Origin: Paenibacillus oleatilyticus
GTDB taxonomy: Bacteria; Bacillota; Bacilli; Paenibacillales; NBRC-103111
Assembly (NCBI RefSeq): GCF_018998565.1
Contig: NZ_JAHNZO010000035.1
Coordinates: forward strand, 1-64,000
DNA: 64,000 nt
Direction: 5' to 3'
Shown: one piece after another, positions 51,155 through 60,451 of the stretch
Numbering within the stretch: position 1 is the first letter of the stretch
Layout: every line of letters begins with the position of its first letter
The notes under the pieces: model-generated
What the model was told of the DNA's origin: nothing
Database searches by the model: none
The model's input: the letters and a program-made list of their open reading frames with translations, nothing else
Made by a program: the position numbers and the translations under genes

Positions 51155-51253
51155 TTAAAGTCCCTTGGTTTTGTCATCATTGTATGCGGCTGTAAGCATC
51201 GAGACAATGAACAGAAGAAAAACCACGATAACGATCCAAAATGTGACTGACAT
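51155..51253 (-). CDS. 32-aa single-helix membrane microprotein
   Basis: From ATG 51253, behind a strong GGGAGGTG, the frame reads MSVTFWIVIVVFLLFIVSML followed by TAAYNDDKTKGL and a stop. One transmembrane helix plus a short charged tail. A minus-strand TATAAT (51281-51276) lies upstream. The perfect ribosome site and clean hydrophobic helix support a real gene. Function unknown. Confidence 0.6.
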   Translation of the reverse strand: MSVTFWIVIVVFLLFIVSMLTAAYNDDKTKGL

Positions 51254-51321
51254 TTACTCAGCACCTCCCGCCTATATTATAACCAACCCATTGGCAAAAG
51301 AAAACGCTAAATATGTGAATT

Positions 51322-52401
51322 TTACTTGAAAAACAAGAAGTGTGTCGCCAGCGGCCGCAGGCGCCCTCCGGCATCGGACGGCCGGTTGATCACCTGTCCG
51401 TCATAGATCAAGCTTGACGATCCGCCCCCGTCCAGATTGTAGGCGTCTTTGACGCCGAGTGCGACCAGCTTGTCCTGAAGCTCCGGCAGCGTGGCGCCGG
51501 AATGGCCGTTTTCGTCGTTGCCGTCCGTCACCATAAAGAGCAACTGATCGTTCTTAAAGCTGCCGACCACCGTCCGCGGCGCACGGGCCGGGGAGGTCAG
51601 CCACTGATTCGGAATGTTCTGCTTCTTCCCGTCCTGGAGTAGGATCGGCACGAATGTCGCCCCGAAGGACGGCTTCAGCTTGTCCAAATCTTCTTGTCGC
51701 GAAAACTTGCCGCCGATCAGCTTCCGATCGGTGCTGATCCCGATGAACGCCAGATCCTCGAACGTCGGCTCGAAGCCGTAGACATACTTGCCTCCGAGCA
51801 CCGTCGTGCTCAGCGGGAACCGCTTGCCGGTTTTGTTGTCATCGGCGAAGCCTCCGGCATTGATCCCGGCGACAGCGCCATAGCGGCGTACCGCTTCCAT
51901 CGTCGTTTCGCTGCCCCCGACCTTGTCTTTTCCCAGCACCATTTTCATGCCTTTGTCCGTTTTCAGATCCACTTTGAGCGCGTAGCCTTTATACCTCGGT
52001 TCCGTAAACGTATATAATTTCAGATCGACGTTGGACGTTGTCGTGGCGCGGTTGACCTTGCCGCCGAGCTTGGCGCCGATCCGCGAATCGAAGATGGCCG
52101 CCGGGCGCGCAGCCGCCGATTCCGCCGTTTGTGTCATTGCGGCAGCTTCGGCCGAGCTTTTGGAGTACAGCTCGTAGTATTTCTCGATCGTCGACCGGGT
52201 TTGCGCCGCGTCGGCCTTTGTTTTGTCCAGCTTGGCAAGGACGTTCTGCCAGTCATCGCCGGCTTTCCACGAAGCGCCGGGAGCCCCGGCGAATGGGGAT
52301 AGCTCGACCGAAACGCCCGCGATAAGCAGAAACAGCAGCAAACCGATAAACGGCGCGCACACCAGCAGCATCGTCCGGTTAATATGTTGAATCGGAATCA
52401 T
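51322..52401 (-). CDS. membrane-anchored phosphodiester glycosidase-domain (NAGPA/DUF2233) protein
   Basis: 359 aa. One N-terminal membrane helix (about 9-31, LLVCAPFIGLLLFLLIAGV), a helical linker, then a DUF2233-type domain from about 140: AGINAGGFADDN, APRTVVGSFKNDQLLFMVTDG and YNLDGGGSSSLIYDGQ, the conserved motifs of the family of the human uncovering enzyme. It probably cleaves sugar-1-phosphodiesters in wall or exopolysaccharides outside the cell. It forms an operon with a coiled-coil membrane protein and the two-component genes upstream. Confidence 0.87.
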   Translation of the reverse strand: MIPIQHINRTMLLVCAPFIGLLLFLLIAGVSVELSPFAGAPGASWKAGDDWQNVLAKLDKTKADAAQTRSTIEKYYELYSKSSAEAAAMTQTAESAAARPAAIFDSRIGAKLGGKVNRATTTSNVDLKLYTFTEPRYKGYALKVDLKTDKGMKMVLGKDKVGGSETTMEAVRRYGAVAGINAGGFADDNKTGKRFPLSTTVLGGKYVYGFEPTFEDLAFIGISTDRKLIGGKFSRQEDLDKLKPSFGATFVPILLQDGKKQNIPNQWLTSPARAPRTVVGSFKNDQLLFMVTDGNDENGHSGATLPELQDKLVALGVKDAYNLDGGGSSSLIYDGQVINRPSDAGGRLRPLATHFLFFK

Positions 52402-52437
52402 GGCTTTCGGAGTTCACTGTCCTTTCGTCCGTGCAAT

Positions 52438-52869
52438 CTATTGCAGCGCATCCAGCTGCTTCTTCAAGTCTTCGAGCTTGTTTTTCACTTCGGCAAGCTG
52501 CGTATAGAGCTGGTTGCTGTTGTCCGTCTTGCTGCTGGCGCTGTCTTTAGTAAAGGCGAGCAGCTCGTTCACCGCATCGACCTTCGTCTGCAGCTTGGCC
52601 ATTTCGCCGGTCATGTTATCTTTAAGCTCGGCGATCTGCTTCTGGTATTGCTCCTGCACGGCGGCAAGCTGCTCATTCGTTTGAGCGGCGAGCTCTTCCT
52701 TGAGCTGCCGCTTCAAATGATCGGTATAAAGCTTGGCGCCCCATGCGCCCGAGCCGACAAGTACGGCCCAGACCAGCGCCAGAATCAGATACGTTTTCCT
52801 CGTCGGTTTTCTCGGCTTGACGTTGCGCGGAGCGGACGGTTGTCCCGCCGGCTCGATCTGCATACTCAT
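52438..52869 (-). CDS. membrane-anchored coiled-coil protein
   Basis: 143 aa, start overlapping the end of the response regulator gene (ATGA). A basic N-terminus, one membrane helix (about 27-45, LILALVWAVLVGSGAWG), then a long heptad-rich coiled coil to the end (LAAVQEQYQKQIAELKDN, NKLEDLKKQLDAL). No family recognised. It may be an extracytoplasmic partner of the glycosidase-domain protein encoded next. Confidence 0.75.
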   Translation of the reverse strand: MSMQIEPAGQPSAPRNVKPRKPTRKTYLILALVWAVLVGSGAWGAKLYTDHLKRQLKEELAAQTNEQLAAVQEQYQKQIAELKDNMTGEMAKLQTKVDAVNELLAFTKDSASSKTDNSNQLYTQLAEVKNKLEDLKKQLDALQ

Positions 52870-54497
52870 GGTTGGTTCACCTTCCTGTACTCGTTAGGGG
52901 AGACGCCAACCGTTTTCTTGAACACTTTGCTGAAATATTTCTCGTCGTCGTAGCCGACCATGGCGGCGATCTGGGAAATGCGAAGATTCGGGTTCAAAAG
53001 CAGCAGCTTAGCCTTATCGATGCGGATGCCGCTGATGTAATCGGATAAATTCACATGAAATTCCTGCTTGAACTTACGGGAAATATATTCACGACTCAAG
53101 TAAAAATGGTTGGCGATTTCCTGCAATGTAATGTCCTGATGGTAATGATTTTGAATAAACTTGGCAATTTCAAAAATAACGTTGCTGTCCTGCCGCTGAT
53201 GCGACAGCAGCAGCCGCGAAAGCTCGGACAAGCTGCGGACGAGCTGCTGCTCCCAGCGGTCGAGGGACAGAAAGCCTTCCTCGTCCAGAGGAACGATGAA
53301 AGGTGCGCTGTGCTCCTCCTCGCCGCGGAGCCCGTCGCCCTCGAACAGCTCGGACAGCCAGCGGCTGCGCACGACATTGTATTCGTGCCACCAATGCTCG
53401 AGCTGCTCCATGTCGATATAATCCAGCTTGCGCACGTCCGCGAACCACGCGGCAACCGCGCGGCGGATCTGCTCCTCGCTGCCGCTCTGCACCGAGAGCC
53501 GGATCGGTTCGGCGTAATCCGTAAAAGAAAGCTGCCGGCTGCTTGTCGCCGCCGCTGCGGGTCCGGCGATCAGCGTGCGCTTCTCCCGGATCAGCAGATT
53601 CCGTCTGCGAAGCACCTGCCGGGCTTCAAGATAAGCGGCTGTCAGTCCTTCGGGGAACGGATGCACCCGGCTAACGCCCGTATCGAAGCAACTGCGGACC
53701 GTGTCCCGGATCCCTTCCCGAATGCGTTCGAGCAATGCTTGCGTCTGGTCCAGGCCGCCATAGAGCAGCAGGATCGCTTCAGTGTCGCTGTTCCAATACC
53801 GGTAGGCAATGCCTAGCCGGGGACCTCCGGACGCGCGCGCGGACAGCAGCTCGTTGCAGATGTTTGTGAGCGAGAAAAAGAGCAGCTCGTAATCGGCCAT
53901 AAACTTGTCCTTGAAGCTGAGGCTCATCGTATCCAGACTCAAGATGGCGATCCGGCATTCTTTTACCGAAGGTCCGAGCCCAAACTCCGCGTCCAACGCT
54001 TTGGCGTGCTGGAAGTACAGCTTCGGTTCGGTCAGCAGGTTGGACAAAATTTTGTCCCAATAGACCGGCTTGAGCTGATTCATCTCGATATTTCGCGCCT
54101 GCTGCAGGCGGCGATCCGATTCTTCGCGCCGGATGGAGGACACCGCCTTCTCCACCGCGGCCGCCAATTGCTCGTGATCGATGGGCTTCAAGATGTAATC
54201 GACGCCCCCGTATTGAACGGCGTGCCGGACGAGCTCGAATTCGTCGTGCCCGCTGATGACGATCGTTTTTCCGGACGGGTATTGGCCTTGCAGCCATTCC
54301 ATCAGCTCCATGCCGCTCTTGACGGGCATCATCATGTCCGTAAAGATGAGCTGCGGCCGATGCTCCTCGATTTGGCGGACGGCGTCCAGCCCGTCCTGGG
54401 CTTCCAGCACCTGATCGATGCCGAAGTCGCTCCATCGGACGAGCAGCTTGATCGCTTCCCGCACGTGCTTTTCATCATCGACGATGATGGCTTTCAT
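52866..54497 (-). CDS. YesN-type response regulator with AraC output domain
   Basis: 543 aa. Receiver domain at 1-125 (VDDEKHVREAI, phospho-acceptor D54 in IFTDMMMP, YILKPI), a long middle region, and a C-terminal AraC domain with EIANHFYLSREYISRKFKQEF and AAMVGYDDEKYFSKVFKKTVGVSP. Start ATG 54497 overlaps the kinase stop by 4 bases. It should activate the divergent sugar ABC transporter operon at 56450 when phosphorylated by the kinase encoded upstream. Confidence 0.92.
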   Translation of the reverse strand: MKAIIVDDEKHVREAIKLLVRWSDFGIDQVLEAQDGLDAVRQIEEHRPQLIFTDMMMPVKSGMELMEWLQGQYPSGKTIVISGHDEFELVRHAVQYGGVDYILKPIDHEQLAAAVEKAVSSIRREESDRRLQQARNIEMNQLKPVYWDKILSNLLTEPKLYFQHAKALDAEFGLGPSVKECRIAILSLDTMSLSFKDKFMADYELLFFSLTNICNELLSARASGGPRLGIAYRYWNSDTEAILLLYGGLDQTQALLERIREGIRDTVRSCFDTGVSRVHPFPEGLTAAYLEARQVLRRRNLLIREKRTLIAGPAAAATSSRQLSFTDYAEPIRLSVQSGSEEQIRRAVAAWFADVRKLDYIDMEQLEHWWHEYNVVRSRWLSELFEGDGLRGEEEHSAPFIVPLDEEGFLSLDRWEQQLVRSLSELSRLLLSHQRQDSNVIFEIAKFIQNHYHQDITLQEIANHFYLSREYISRKFKQEFHVNLSDYISGIRIDKAKLLLLNPNLRISQIAAMVGYDDEKYFSKVFKKTVGVSPNEYRKVNQP

Positions 54498-56281
54498 AGC
54501 TCCCCGTTCTCCTTCATATGCATGGGCATAAGGATCGTTACCTTGACGCCGTAAGGCTTGTGATGCTCGATCCTCATGTCTGCTTCATGGTTGTAATAGA
54601 GCCGCAGACGCGATACCACATTGATCAGACCGATGCTGTCTTCTTCCTGCAGATGCTCGGACGGCGAACCGAGTCGCGCATTCAGGCGCTGCAGCTCTTC
54701 CTCCGCCATCCCTTTCCCGTTGTCCGCCACCGTCACTTCCATGCGCCCGTCTTCCGCCACGCGGCTCGCGATCAGCAGTTTTCCCGCATTTTGTCCCGAG
54801 TCGAAGCCATGCTTAAAGTAGTTTTCCACGATCGGCTGCAGGATCATCTTGGGCACGGGGACCTGGAGGGTGTCTGCGTCAATGTCGTATTCCACGGTTA
54901 ATTGATGTTCAAAACGCTGCATCTGCAGCTCCATATAGGAGCGGACATGCTTTACTTCGCTGTCAAACGGAACGATGGCAACGCTGGTATTCATGCTGTA
55001 GCGCATCATTTTGGCCAGCGACGACAGAAGCGAATAAATTCGCGGCGCATCGTGCTGCAAGGCAAGCGTTCCGATCGACTGCAGCGAGTTGTACAAGAAG
55101 TGCGGGTTAATTTGCGCCTGCAGCGCCTTCAGCTGATTCGTCTTGTTGGCCAGCTCCAGCTTGTACTCCTGCGTGATCAAATTGTTGATCGTCTGCATCA
55201 TGATGCGGAAGCGATTCGCGAGAATGCCGAACTCGTCGTTTCCTTTGACGTGAATATCGACCTGCATGTTGCCGGATTGAATTTTTCCGATATATCCGAT
55301 CAGCTTTTTGATCGGCGCGGTAAAGCGGAACGAAATGTACAGCGTGGCGGAAATGACCACCACAAGGAACCCGATCAAAATCAGCGTATTGATTTCGGTC
55401 AGCTGTCTGGCGTTGCTGTACAGCCGGTCGTATGGAATGCGCTTAACGAGCGTCCATTCCATATAAGGCGTCGTCATGCGCTCGTACATTTGAATGCCTT
55501 TGAATTCGCTGCTGTCCGTTTCGAAGCTTCCGCTCGGTTCGGACAAGCCGAGCAGGTGGGTCACCCAAGGCTCGTCGATCTGCATTCCGGCCGGCCCGGG
55601 GCCGTACACGACCCGACCTTGCTTGTCCAAAATGTAAAGCTGCTCTTCTCCTTTTTGATAAAGCTGCTCGCAGATGGAAGAGAGCATGTTCAAGTTAAAG
55701 TCAATCGATAAAATGCCGAAGTTTTTCATGGTCACGGCATTGACAACTTTCCGGTGGAGACTGATCGCGGGCGCCGGAGGCACCGGACCGAAGCCGCTCG
55801 TTCCGTACAAATGGCTCGGGTGCGTCGGCTCCAAAGTGACATCCCACGTCCGGCTGACGGGAGGAATGAATTTCTTCCCGGTCGTTTCGTTGCGGTAAAT
55901 GTTCCCTTGCGTCCACAGGTACGATTTATCCGTTTCGGCGATGTACAGGTATACCTGCTGGATATCCTTCACGGCGTTGGCGATGCTCTGCAGCCCCCGG
56001 ACGATCTCGTTGCGGCTCGTGTAGTCGGCGGCCCCGGCTTCAATCGCTTCATAAAAATCAATGTCGTTATATACCGTGAGGGAGGCCTGATGAATGCCGT
56101 TCAAATAATTGATAATGTTCGTCTTGCCTTGATAGATCAAGTTGGAATTCGTCTGGAGCGTCTCCCGGGTAATATTTTGCTTCGTAAAATAGTACGTCAT
56201 GACGATGGAAGTGGAAATCGGCAGTATGGTGGCCGCAAGCAAAAACATAATCAGTTTATTCCGGATGCTGTTACGGATCAT
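54494..56281 (-). CDS. YesM-type sensor histidine kinase
   Basis: 595 aa from ATG 56281 with GGAGGG upstream; the longer in-frame start has no ribosome site. Two membrane helices (about 10-30 and 275-300) enclose a dCache-like extracellular domain; a HAMP segment follows, then the LytS/YesM-type kinase domain with phospho-acceptor H394 in INPHFLYNSLQ and an ATP site with VADNGKGMAEEEL and GLINVVSRLRLYY. It senses an extracellular sugar or binding protein and signals to the regulator at 52866. Confidence 0.92.
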   Translation of the reverse strand: MIRNSIRNKLIMFLLAATILPISTSIVMTYYFTKQNITRETLQTNSNLIYQGKTNIINYLNGIHQASLTVYNDIDFYEAIEAGAADYTSRNEIVRGLQSIANAVKDIQQVYLYIAETDKSYLWTQGNIYRNETTGKKFIPPVSRTWDVTLEPTHPSHLYGTSGFGPVPPAPAISLHRKVVNAVTMKNFGILSIDFNLNMLSSICEQLYQKGEEQLYILDKQGRVVYGPGPAGMQIDEPWVTHLLGLSEPSGSFETDSSEFKGIQMYERMTTPYMEWTLVKRIPYDRLYSNARQLTEINTLILIGFLVVVISATLYISFRFTAPIKKLIGYIGKIQSGNMQVDIHVKGNDEFGILANRFRIMMQTINNLITQEYKLELANKTNQLKALQAQINPHFLYNSLQSIGTLALQHDAPRIYSLLSSLAKMMRYSMNTSVAIVPFDSEVKHVRSYMELQMQRFEHQLTVEYDIDADTLQVPVPKMILQPIVENYFKHGFDSGQNAGKLLIASRVAEDGRMEVTVADNGKGMAEEELQRLNARLGSPSEHLQEEDSIGLINVVSRLRLYYNHEADMRIEHHKPYGVKVTILMPMHMKENGEL

Positions 56282-56449
56282 CGCGATTCCCTCCACGCAA
56301 ATGTCGGCGCCATTATTGTACCAGTTGAGGTCAATAAATTCCACCTGATACGTCACCAGAATGCGTGTTCTTTACTTTTGGAGGCTTATATACTGGGGGT
56401 ATACTTTCAGCTTGGCCTGCGAATTGTAAGAAATAAAGGGGGAAAATCC

Positions 56450-57334
56450 ATGAAAGCGAAACAGCGGCTATCCGGCATGCTCCAGCAAACCGTCTTTGTC
56501 GGCCCGGCCTTTCTGTTCTTCAGCCTCATTGTCCTTGTTCCGTTTCTCATGAGCATGTATTATTCGTTCACGGAATGGAACGGGGTCACGTCGAACGTCA
56601 AATGGATCGGCCTCGACAACTTTAAACAAATCCTGACGACGGATAAAGATTTCCATAAAGCGTTCTGGTTTACGACGCGGTTCACCGTGACGAACGTCAT
56701 TCTCGCGAACCTGCTCGGCTTCGGGCTGGCGCTGCTGCTGTCCCAGGCGCTCAAAACGCGGAACGTGCTGCGGACGGTCTTCTTCCTGCCGAACGTCATC
56801 GGCGGGCTGCTGCTCGGGTTCATCTGGCAGTTTATTTTCATTAAAGGGTTCTCGACCATCGGCGAGCTGACCCAAATCGCCTTCTTCCAGCTCCCGTGGC
56901 TCGGAGATGCCCCGACGGCGTTCTGGGGACTCATTATTGTAAGCGTATGGCAAACGGCCGGTTACTTGATGGTCATTTACATCGCCGGCTTGGCGAACGT
57001 GCCGAAGGAGCTGACGGAAGCGGCGACCATCGACGGGGCCACCCGCTGGCAGGCGCTGCGCCATATTACGATCCCGATGATCATGCCTTCGGTTACCGTC
57101 TGCTTGTTCCTGACGATCTCCTGGGCGTTCAAAATGTACGATCTGAACGTATCGTTGACGCAGGGCGGACCGTTCAACTCGACGCAGTCCGTGGCGCTCA
57201 ATATTTATGAAGAAGCGTTCCGCAACAACCGCTACGGCTTAGGAACGGCGAAGGCCTTTATTTTCTTCATCGTGGTGGCACTCATTACGCTCGTTCAAGT
57301 GTCCCTCACGAAGAAAAAGGAGGTTGAAGTCTAA
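56450..57334 (+). CDS. sugar ABC transporter permease (MalF/UgpA type)
   Basis: 294 aa from ATG 56450 behind AAAGGGGG; a long in-frame upstream extension runs antisense through the kinase gene and is rejected. Six membrane helices and the EAA loop ELTEAATIDGATRWQALRHI, which docks to an ATPase. No ATP-binding gene is in this operon; it must be shared from elsewhere, as is usual for this class. The stop overlaps the next start (TAATG). Confidence 0.93.
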   Translation: MKAKQRLSGMLQQTVFVGPAFLFFSLIVLVPFLMSMYYSFTEWNGVTSNVKWIGLDNFKQILTTDKDFHKAFWFTTRFTVTNVILANLLGFGLALLLSQALKTRNVLRTVFFLPNVIGGLLLGFIWQFIFIKGFSTIGELTQIAFFQLPWLGDAPTAFWGLIIVSVWQTAGYLMVIYIAGLANVPKELTEAATIDGATRWQALRHITIPMIMPSVTVCLFLTISWAFKMYDLNVSLTQGGPFNSTQSVALNIYEEAFRNNRYGLGTAKAFIFFIVVALITLVQVSLTKKKEVEV

Positions 57335-58170
57335 TGGAAGCGTCCAAAAGCTATAATCTGCGCACCTTCGCCCTGGAGCTGTTAGCCATTGTGCTTGCCC
57401 TGCTTTTCTTGGTGCCGTTCTATTTCGTTATCGTCAACTCGATGAAATCGTTCGGGGATCTGCTGGTCAATTCGGCGAACTTGCCGAAATCGATCAACTT
57501 CGACAACTACGTCAAAGTATGGGGCATCATGAAATTTCCGAAAGTATTTACGAACTCGCTGATTATTACCGTTTTCAGCAATCTGGGGCTTGTGGTGATC
57601 GGCTCCATGGCCGCTTACCGGCTGGTGCGGTTTCCCTCGAAGTTCAACAATCTGCTGTTCCTGGCCTTCGTGGCGGCGATGGTTATCCCGTTCCAATCGA
57701 TCATGATCCCGCTCGTCAAAGTGGCAAGCGAGGTGGGCTTGATGGATAGCAAGCTCGGACTGATCTTCTGTTATTTCGGCTTCGGGATTTCGATGACCGT
57801 ATTTTTGTATCACGGCTTCGTCAAGGCTATTCCCCGGGAAATCGAGGAATCTGCGACCGTGGACGGCTGCACGCCCTACGGCGTGTTCTGGAAAATTATT
57901 TTTCCGCTGCTGAAGCCGATGAGCGTTACGATTATTCTGCTCAACAGCTTGTGGATTTGGAACGACTTCCTGCTGCCACTGCTCGTGCTGAACAGCCCGG
58001 ATCTGCGGACGATTCCGCTGGCCACGTATTCGTTCTTCGGCCAATATACGAAGCAGTGGGATATGGCGCTGGCCGCGCTCGTACTCGGTGTCATCCCAAT
58101 CGTTGCTTTCTTCCTGGCGATGCAGAGGTTTATTATCGAAGGGATTACGGCCGGATCGGTCAAAGGCTGA
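57334..58170 (+). CDS. sugar ABC transporter permease (MalG/UgpE type)
   Basis: 278 aa. Six membrane helices, P-loop-contacting EAA motif REIEESATVDGCTPYGVFWKI. It pairs with the preceding permease. Type and order (permease, permease, binding protein) are typical of carbohydrate uptake CUT1 systems; the binding-protein-last order is less usual. Confidence 0.93.
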   Translation: MEASKSYNLRTFALELLAIVLALLFLVPFYFVIVNSMKSFGDLLVNSANLPKSINFDNYVKVWGIMKFPKVFTNSLIITVFSNLGLVVIGSMAAYRLVRFPSKFNNLLFLAFVAAMVIPFQSIMIPLVKVASEVGLMDSKLGLIFCYFGFGISMTVFLYHGFVKAIPREIEESATVDGCTPYGVFWKIIFPLLKPMSVTIILLNSLWIWNDFLLPLLVLNSPDLRTIPLATYSFFGQYTKQWDMALAALVLGVIPIVAFFLAMQRFIIEGITAGSVKG

Positions 58171-58311
58171 CAACAAATGGTAATGTAAGCGGTTGTTCAA
58201 AATGTTCCACCTTTTCGTTCAATATAGTACGTGTTCGAAAGGCGGGGCATTTTATACAATACAAATGAAACGAACAGACAAACAGCAGCATCAAATAAGG
58301 GAGGTTACATC

Positions 58312-59616
58312 ATGAAAATGAACAAGGTTGCGAGCGCCGGAATGGCAGCGGTTATGCTGATGTCGCTCATCGCGGGCTGCGCGAAAAAAGAAGAAGCGCC
58401 AAGCGGAACGAACGCCGGAGGCGGTGCGGCTGGAGGCAAAGCCGTAACGCTGAAAATGTTCCAGTTCAAGGTCGAAATTGCGGAACCGCTTGCCAAGCTG
58501 GCGGCCGAATACGAGAAGCAAAACCCGGGCGTCAAAATCCAAATCGACACGGTCGGCGGCGGCGCGGACTACGGCGCGGCGCTGATGGCGAAATTCAACT
58601 CCGGGGACAAGCCGGACATTTTCAACAACGGCGGCTTCTCCGATTTGGACAAGTGGATCGAGCATTTGGAAGACTTGTCTGACCAGCCTTGGGTGAAGGA
58701 TCTGGTGCCGGTTTCTAAAGAGCCGATGACCAAAGACGGCAAGCTGTACGGCCAGCCGCTGAACCTGGAAGGCTACGGCTTCCTGTATAACAAAGACTTG
58801 TTTGCCCAAGCCGGCATCACCGAGCTGCCGAAAACGTTGACGCAGCTTGAAGACGCAGCGAAAAAGCTGCAATCCAAAGGCACTACGCCGTTCGTGAACG
58901 GCTACGCCGAATGGTGGGTGCTCGGCAACCACTTCGTGAACCTGCCGTTCGCTTATCAGAAAGACCCGAACGCGTTCATCGGCGGCCTGAACAAAGGCAC
59001 GGGCAAAATTCCGGGCGACCCGGTGTTCGACAACTGGGTGAAGCTGTTCGATCTGCAGCTCCAGTATGGCAACAAGAACCCGCTGCAAACCGACTATAAA
59101 ACGCAGGTGACCGAGTTCGCTACTGGCAAAGCGGCGATGACGCAGCAGGGCAACTGGACGCAATTGCAGCTGACGCAAACGAACCCGAACCTGAAGGTCG
59201 GCTTCCTGCCGATGCCAATCTCCGACGATCCTGCAGCGAACGACAAGCTGCCGGTCGGCGTGCCGAACAACTGGGTAATCAATAAAAATTCCCCGAACAA
59301 GGAAGAAGCGAAAAAGTTCCTGAACTGGCTCGTGACTTCGGATATCGGCAAAAAGTACATGGTGGAAGAATTCAAGTTCATCCCGGCCTTCACCAACATC
59401 CAGGGCGACGAGAAAATTCTCGGACCGCTGGCTGCCGATCTGATGAAATACAGCAAAGAAAACAAAACGCTGAGCTGGAACTGGTTTAAATTCCCGGGCG
59501 GCGAAGCGTCCAGCAAAAAGTTTGCTTCCACGATGCAGGCGTATGTCGCGAAGCAAAAAACGAAAGATCAAATGCTGACGGAATTCCAGCAAACTTGGGA
59601 TAGCCTGAAGAAATAA
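58312..59616 (+). CDS. sugar ABC transporter substrate-binding lipoprotein
   Basis: 434 aa from ATG 58312 with GGGAGG upstream. Lipoprotein signal ends LIAGC (Cys23), then a low-complexity linker and a family 1 solute-binding domain: LAAEYEKQNPGVKIQIDTVG, MAKFNSGDKPDIFNNGGF, FATGKAAMTQQGNWTQLQL. It captures an oligosaccharide or sugar for the two permeases. Ligand unknown. The 141-base gap before it could hold a second promoter or processing site; a partial cre-like TGTAAGCGGTT lies at 58184. Confidence 0.93.
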   Translation: MKMNKVASAGMAAVMLMSLIAGCAKKEEAPSGTNAGGGAAGGKAVTLKMFQFKVEIAEPLAKLAAEYEKQNPGVKIQIDTVGGGADYGAALMAKFNSGDKPDIFNNGGFSDLDKWIEHLEDLSDQPWVKDLVPVSKEPMTKDGKLYGQPLNLEGYGFLYNKDLFAQAGITELPKTLTQLEDAAKKLQSKGTTPFVNGYAEWWVLGNHFVNLPFAYQKDPNAFIGGLNKGTGKIPGDPVFDNWVKLFDLQLQYGNKNPLQTDYKTQVTEFATGKAAMTQQGNWTQLQLTQTNPNLKVGFLPMPISDDPAANDKLPVGVPNNWVINKNSPNKEEAKKFLNWLVTSDIGKKYMVEEFKFIPAFTNIQGDEKILGPLAADLMKYSKENKTLSWNWFKFPGGEASSKKFASTMQAYVAKQKTKDQMLTEFQQTWDSLKK

Positions 59617-59625
59617 GTTTGTTTG

Positions 59626-59669
59626 AAAAATCAAGGCACCTGCCCTGGCGGGCGGTGCCTTGATTTTTT
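59626..59669. terminator. terminator of the ABC operon, bidirectional
   Basis: AAAAATCAAGGCACC-TGCCC pairs with GGGC-GGTGCCTTGATTTTTT. It also ends the convergent flavoprotein gene. Confidence 0.9.
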
Positions 59670-59692
59670 GTGCTTTGGCGGAATGTCTGGCG

Positions 59693-60325
59693 CTATATTT
59701 CGGCGCGGTAATTGTTGCCGAGGCGATCGCCGAGCCCGAAGTAATGGCGGAAGTTGTAGATCAGCGGGTTCCAGCGGGAAGGGTCGATATGGTCGCTGCC
59801 CGTCTTCTTCACGATGTCCGGGAGAGCGTGGATTTGCACCGCTTCGGTTTCGACGATGGCAAACATCGGAGCATAATCCGGGAACGTAATCTTCTTGACG
59901 GTGCATTCGATTTGCAGCGGGCATTCCGCGATTCGCTGAGGTTTAACGGACAGCGAAGCAGCCGGCGTAAGCCCGGCGGCGGTGAATTTATCCGGCTCGT
60001 AACAGTAGCCCATCTGCGCTTTGTAGTCCGGCACCGGATGTTTTCCGGTGAGCGAGCCCAGCTTTTCGACATGCTGCCACATGGCGGCGTCGGGGACGTT
60101 GACGACCAGCTCCGGCGTCCTCTGCAGGTTGTCGATGCCTTGGCCGCCGAAGCCCATGCCGAGCACCAGATAACGTCCGAGCGCCCAGGACGAAGAAAGG
60201 GGACTGATATTGGTCGTACCGTCTTCGTTCAGCGTCGTAGAGAGAATAACGGGCATGCCGTAGTATAAAATTTTTGGCTGAATGTTCAGATGGCTTGCTT
60301 CCGTAAGGGATACTTTTGTGTTCAT
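59693..60325 (-). CDS. flavin reductase-like (FMN-binding split barrel) protein
   Basis: 210 aa; GGAGGT precedes the ATG. PVILSTTLNEDGTTNISPLSS and LVLGMGFGGQGIDNL match the flavin reductase domain family, with the later ECPLQIECTV typical. It likely binds FMN in the cytosol; partner or substrate unknown. Divergent from an ArsR regulator, which may control it. Confidence 0.83.
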   Translation of the reverse strand: MNTKVSLTEASHLNIQPKILYYGMPVILSTTLNEDGTTNISPLSSSWALGRYLVLGMGFGGQGIDNLQRTPELVVNVPDAAMWQHVEKLGSLTGKHPVPDYKAQMGYCYEPDKFTAAGLTPAASLSVKPQRIAECPLQIECTVKKITFPDYAPMFAIVETEAVQIHALPDIVKKTGSDHIDPSRWNPLIYNFRHYFGLGDRLGNNYRAEI

Positions 60326-60388
60326 GCTTCATTACCTCCGATGATTGTCATAGTCCGACAGGAATTCAGGAAAACCGCTTCTAGCTCA

Positions 60389-60417
60389 TTGTAATTCATG
60401 GACGTTTCCATTATCAT
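60389..60417 (+). promoter_or_regulatory. promoter of the ArsR-type gene
   Basis: -35 TTGTAA (60389-60394) and -10 TATCAT (60412-60417) with a 17-bp spacer, 34 bp before the start codon. Confidence 0.5.
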
Positions 60418-60451
60418 CGAAATGTGGAATGCAATGAAAAGGAGGACTACG

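Noticed and set aside
55754..56449. Long in-frame extension upstream of the first ABC permease
   Set aside because: It runs antisense through the kinase gene, and the conserved permease start with a strong ribosome site is at 56450.
58184..58197. Catabolite-repression (cre) site before the binding protein gene
   Set aside because: TGTAAGCGGTTGTT matches the cre pattern only in its first 11 positions; too weak to list as a feature.
58291..59634. Long minus-strand frame opposite the binding protein gene
   Set aside because: Composition is arginine/histidine-rich in the way mirror frames are, and the + strand gene is unambiguous.
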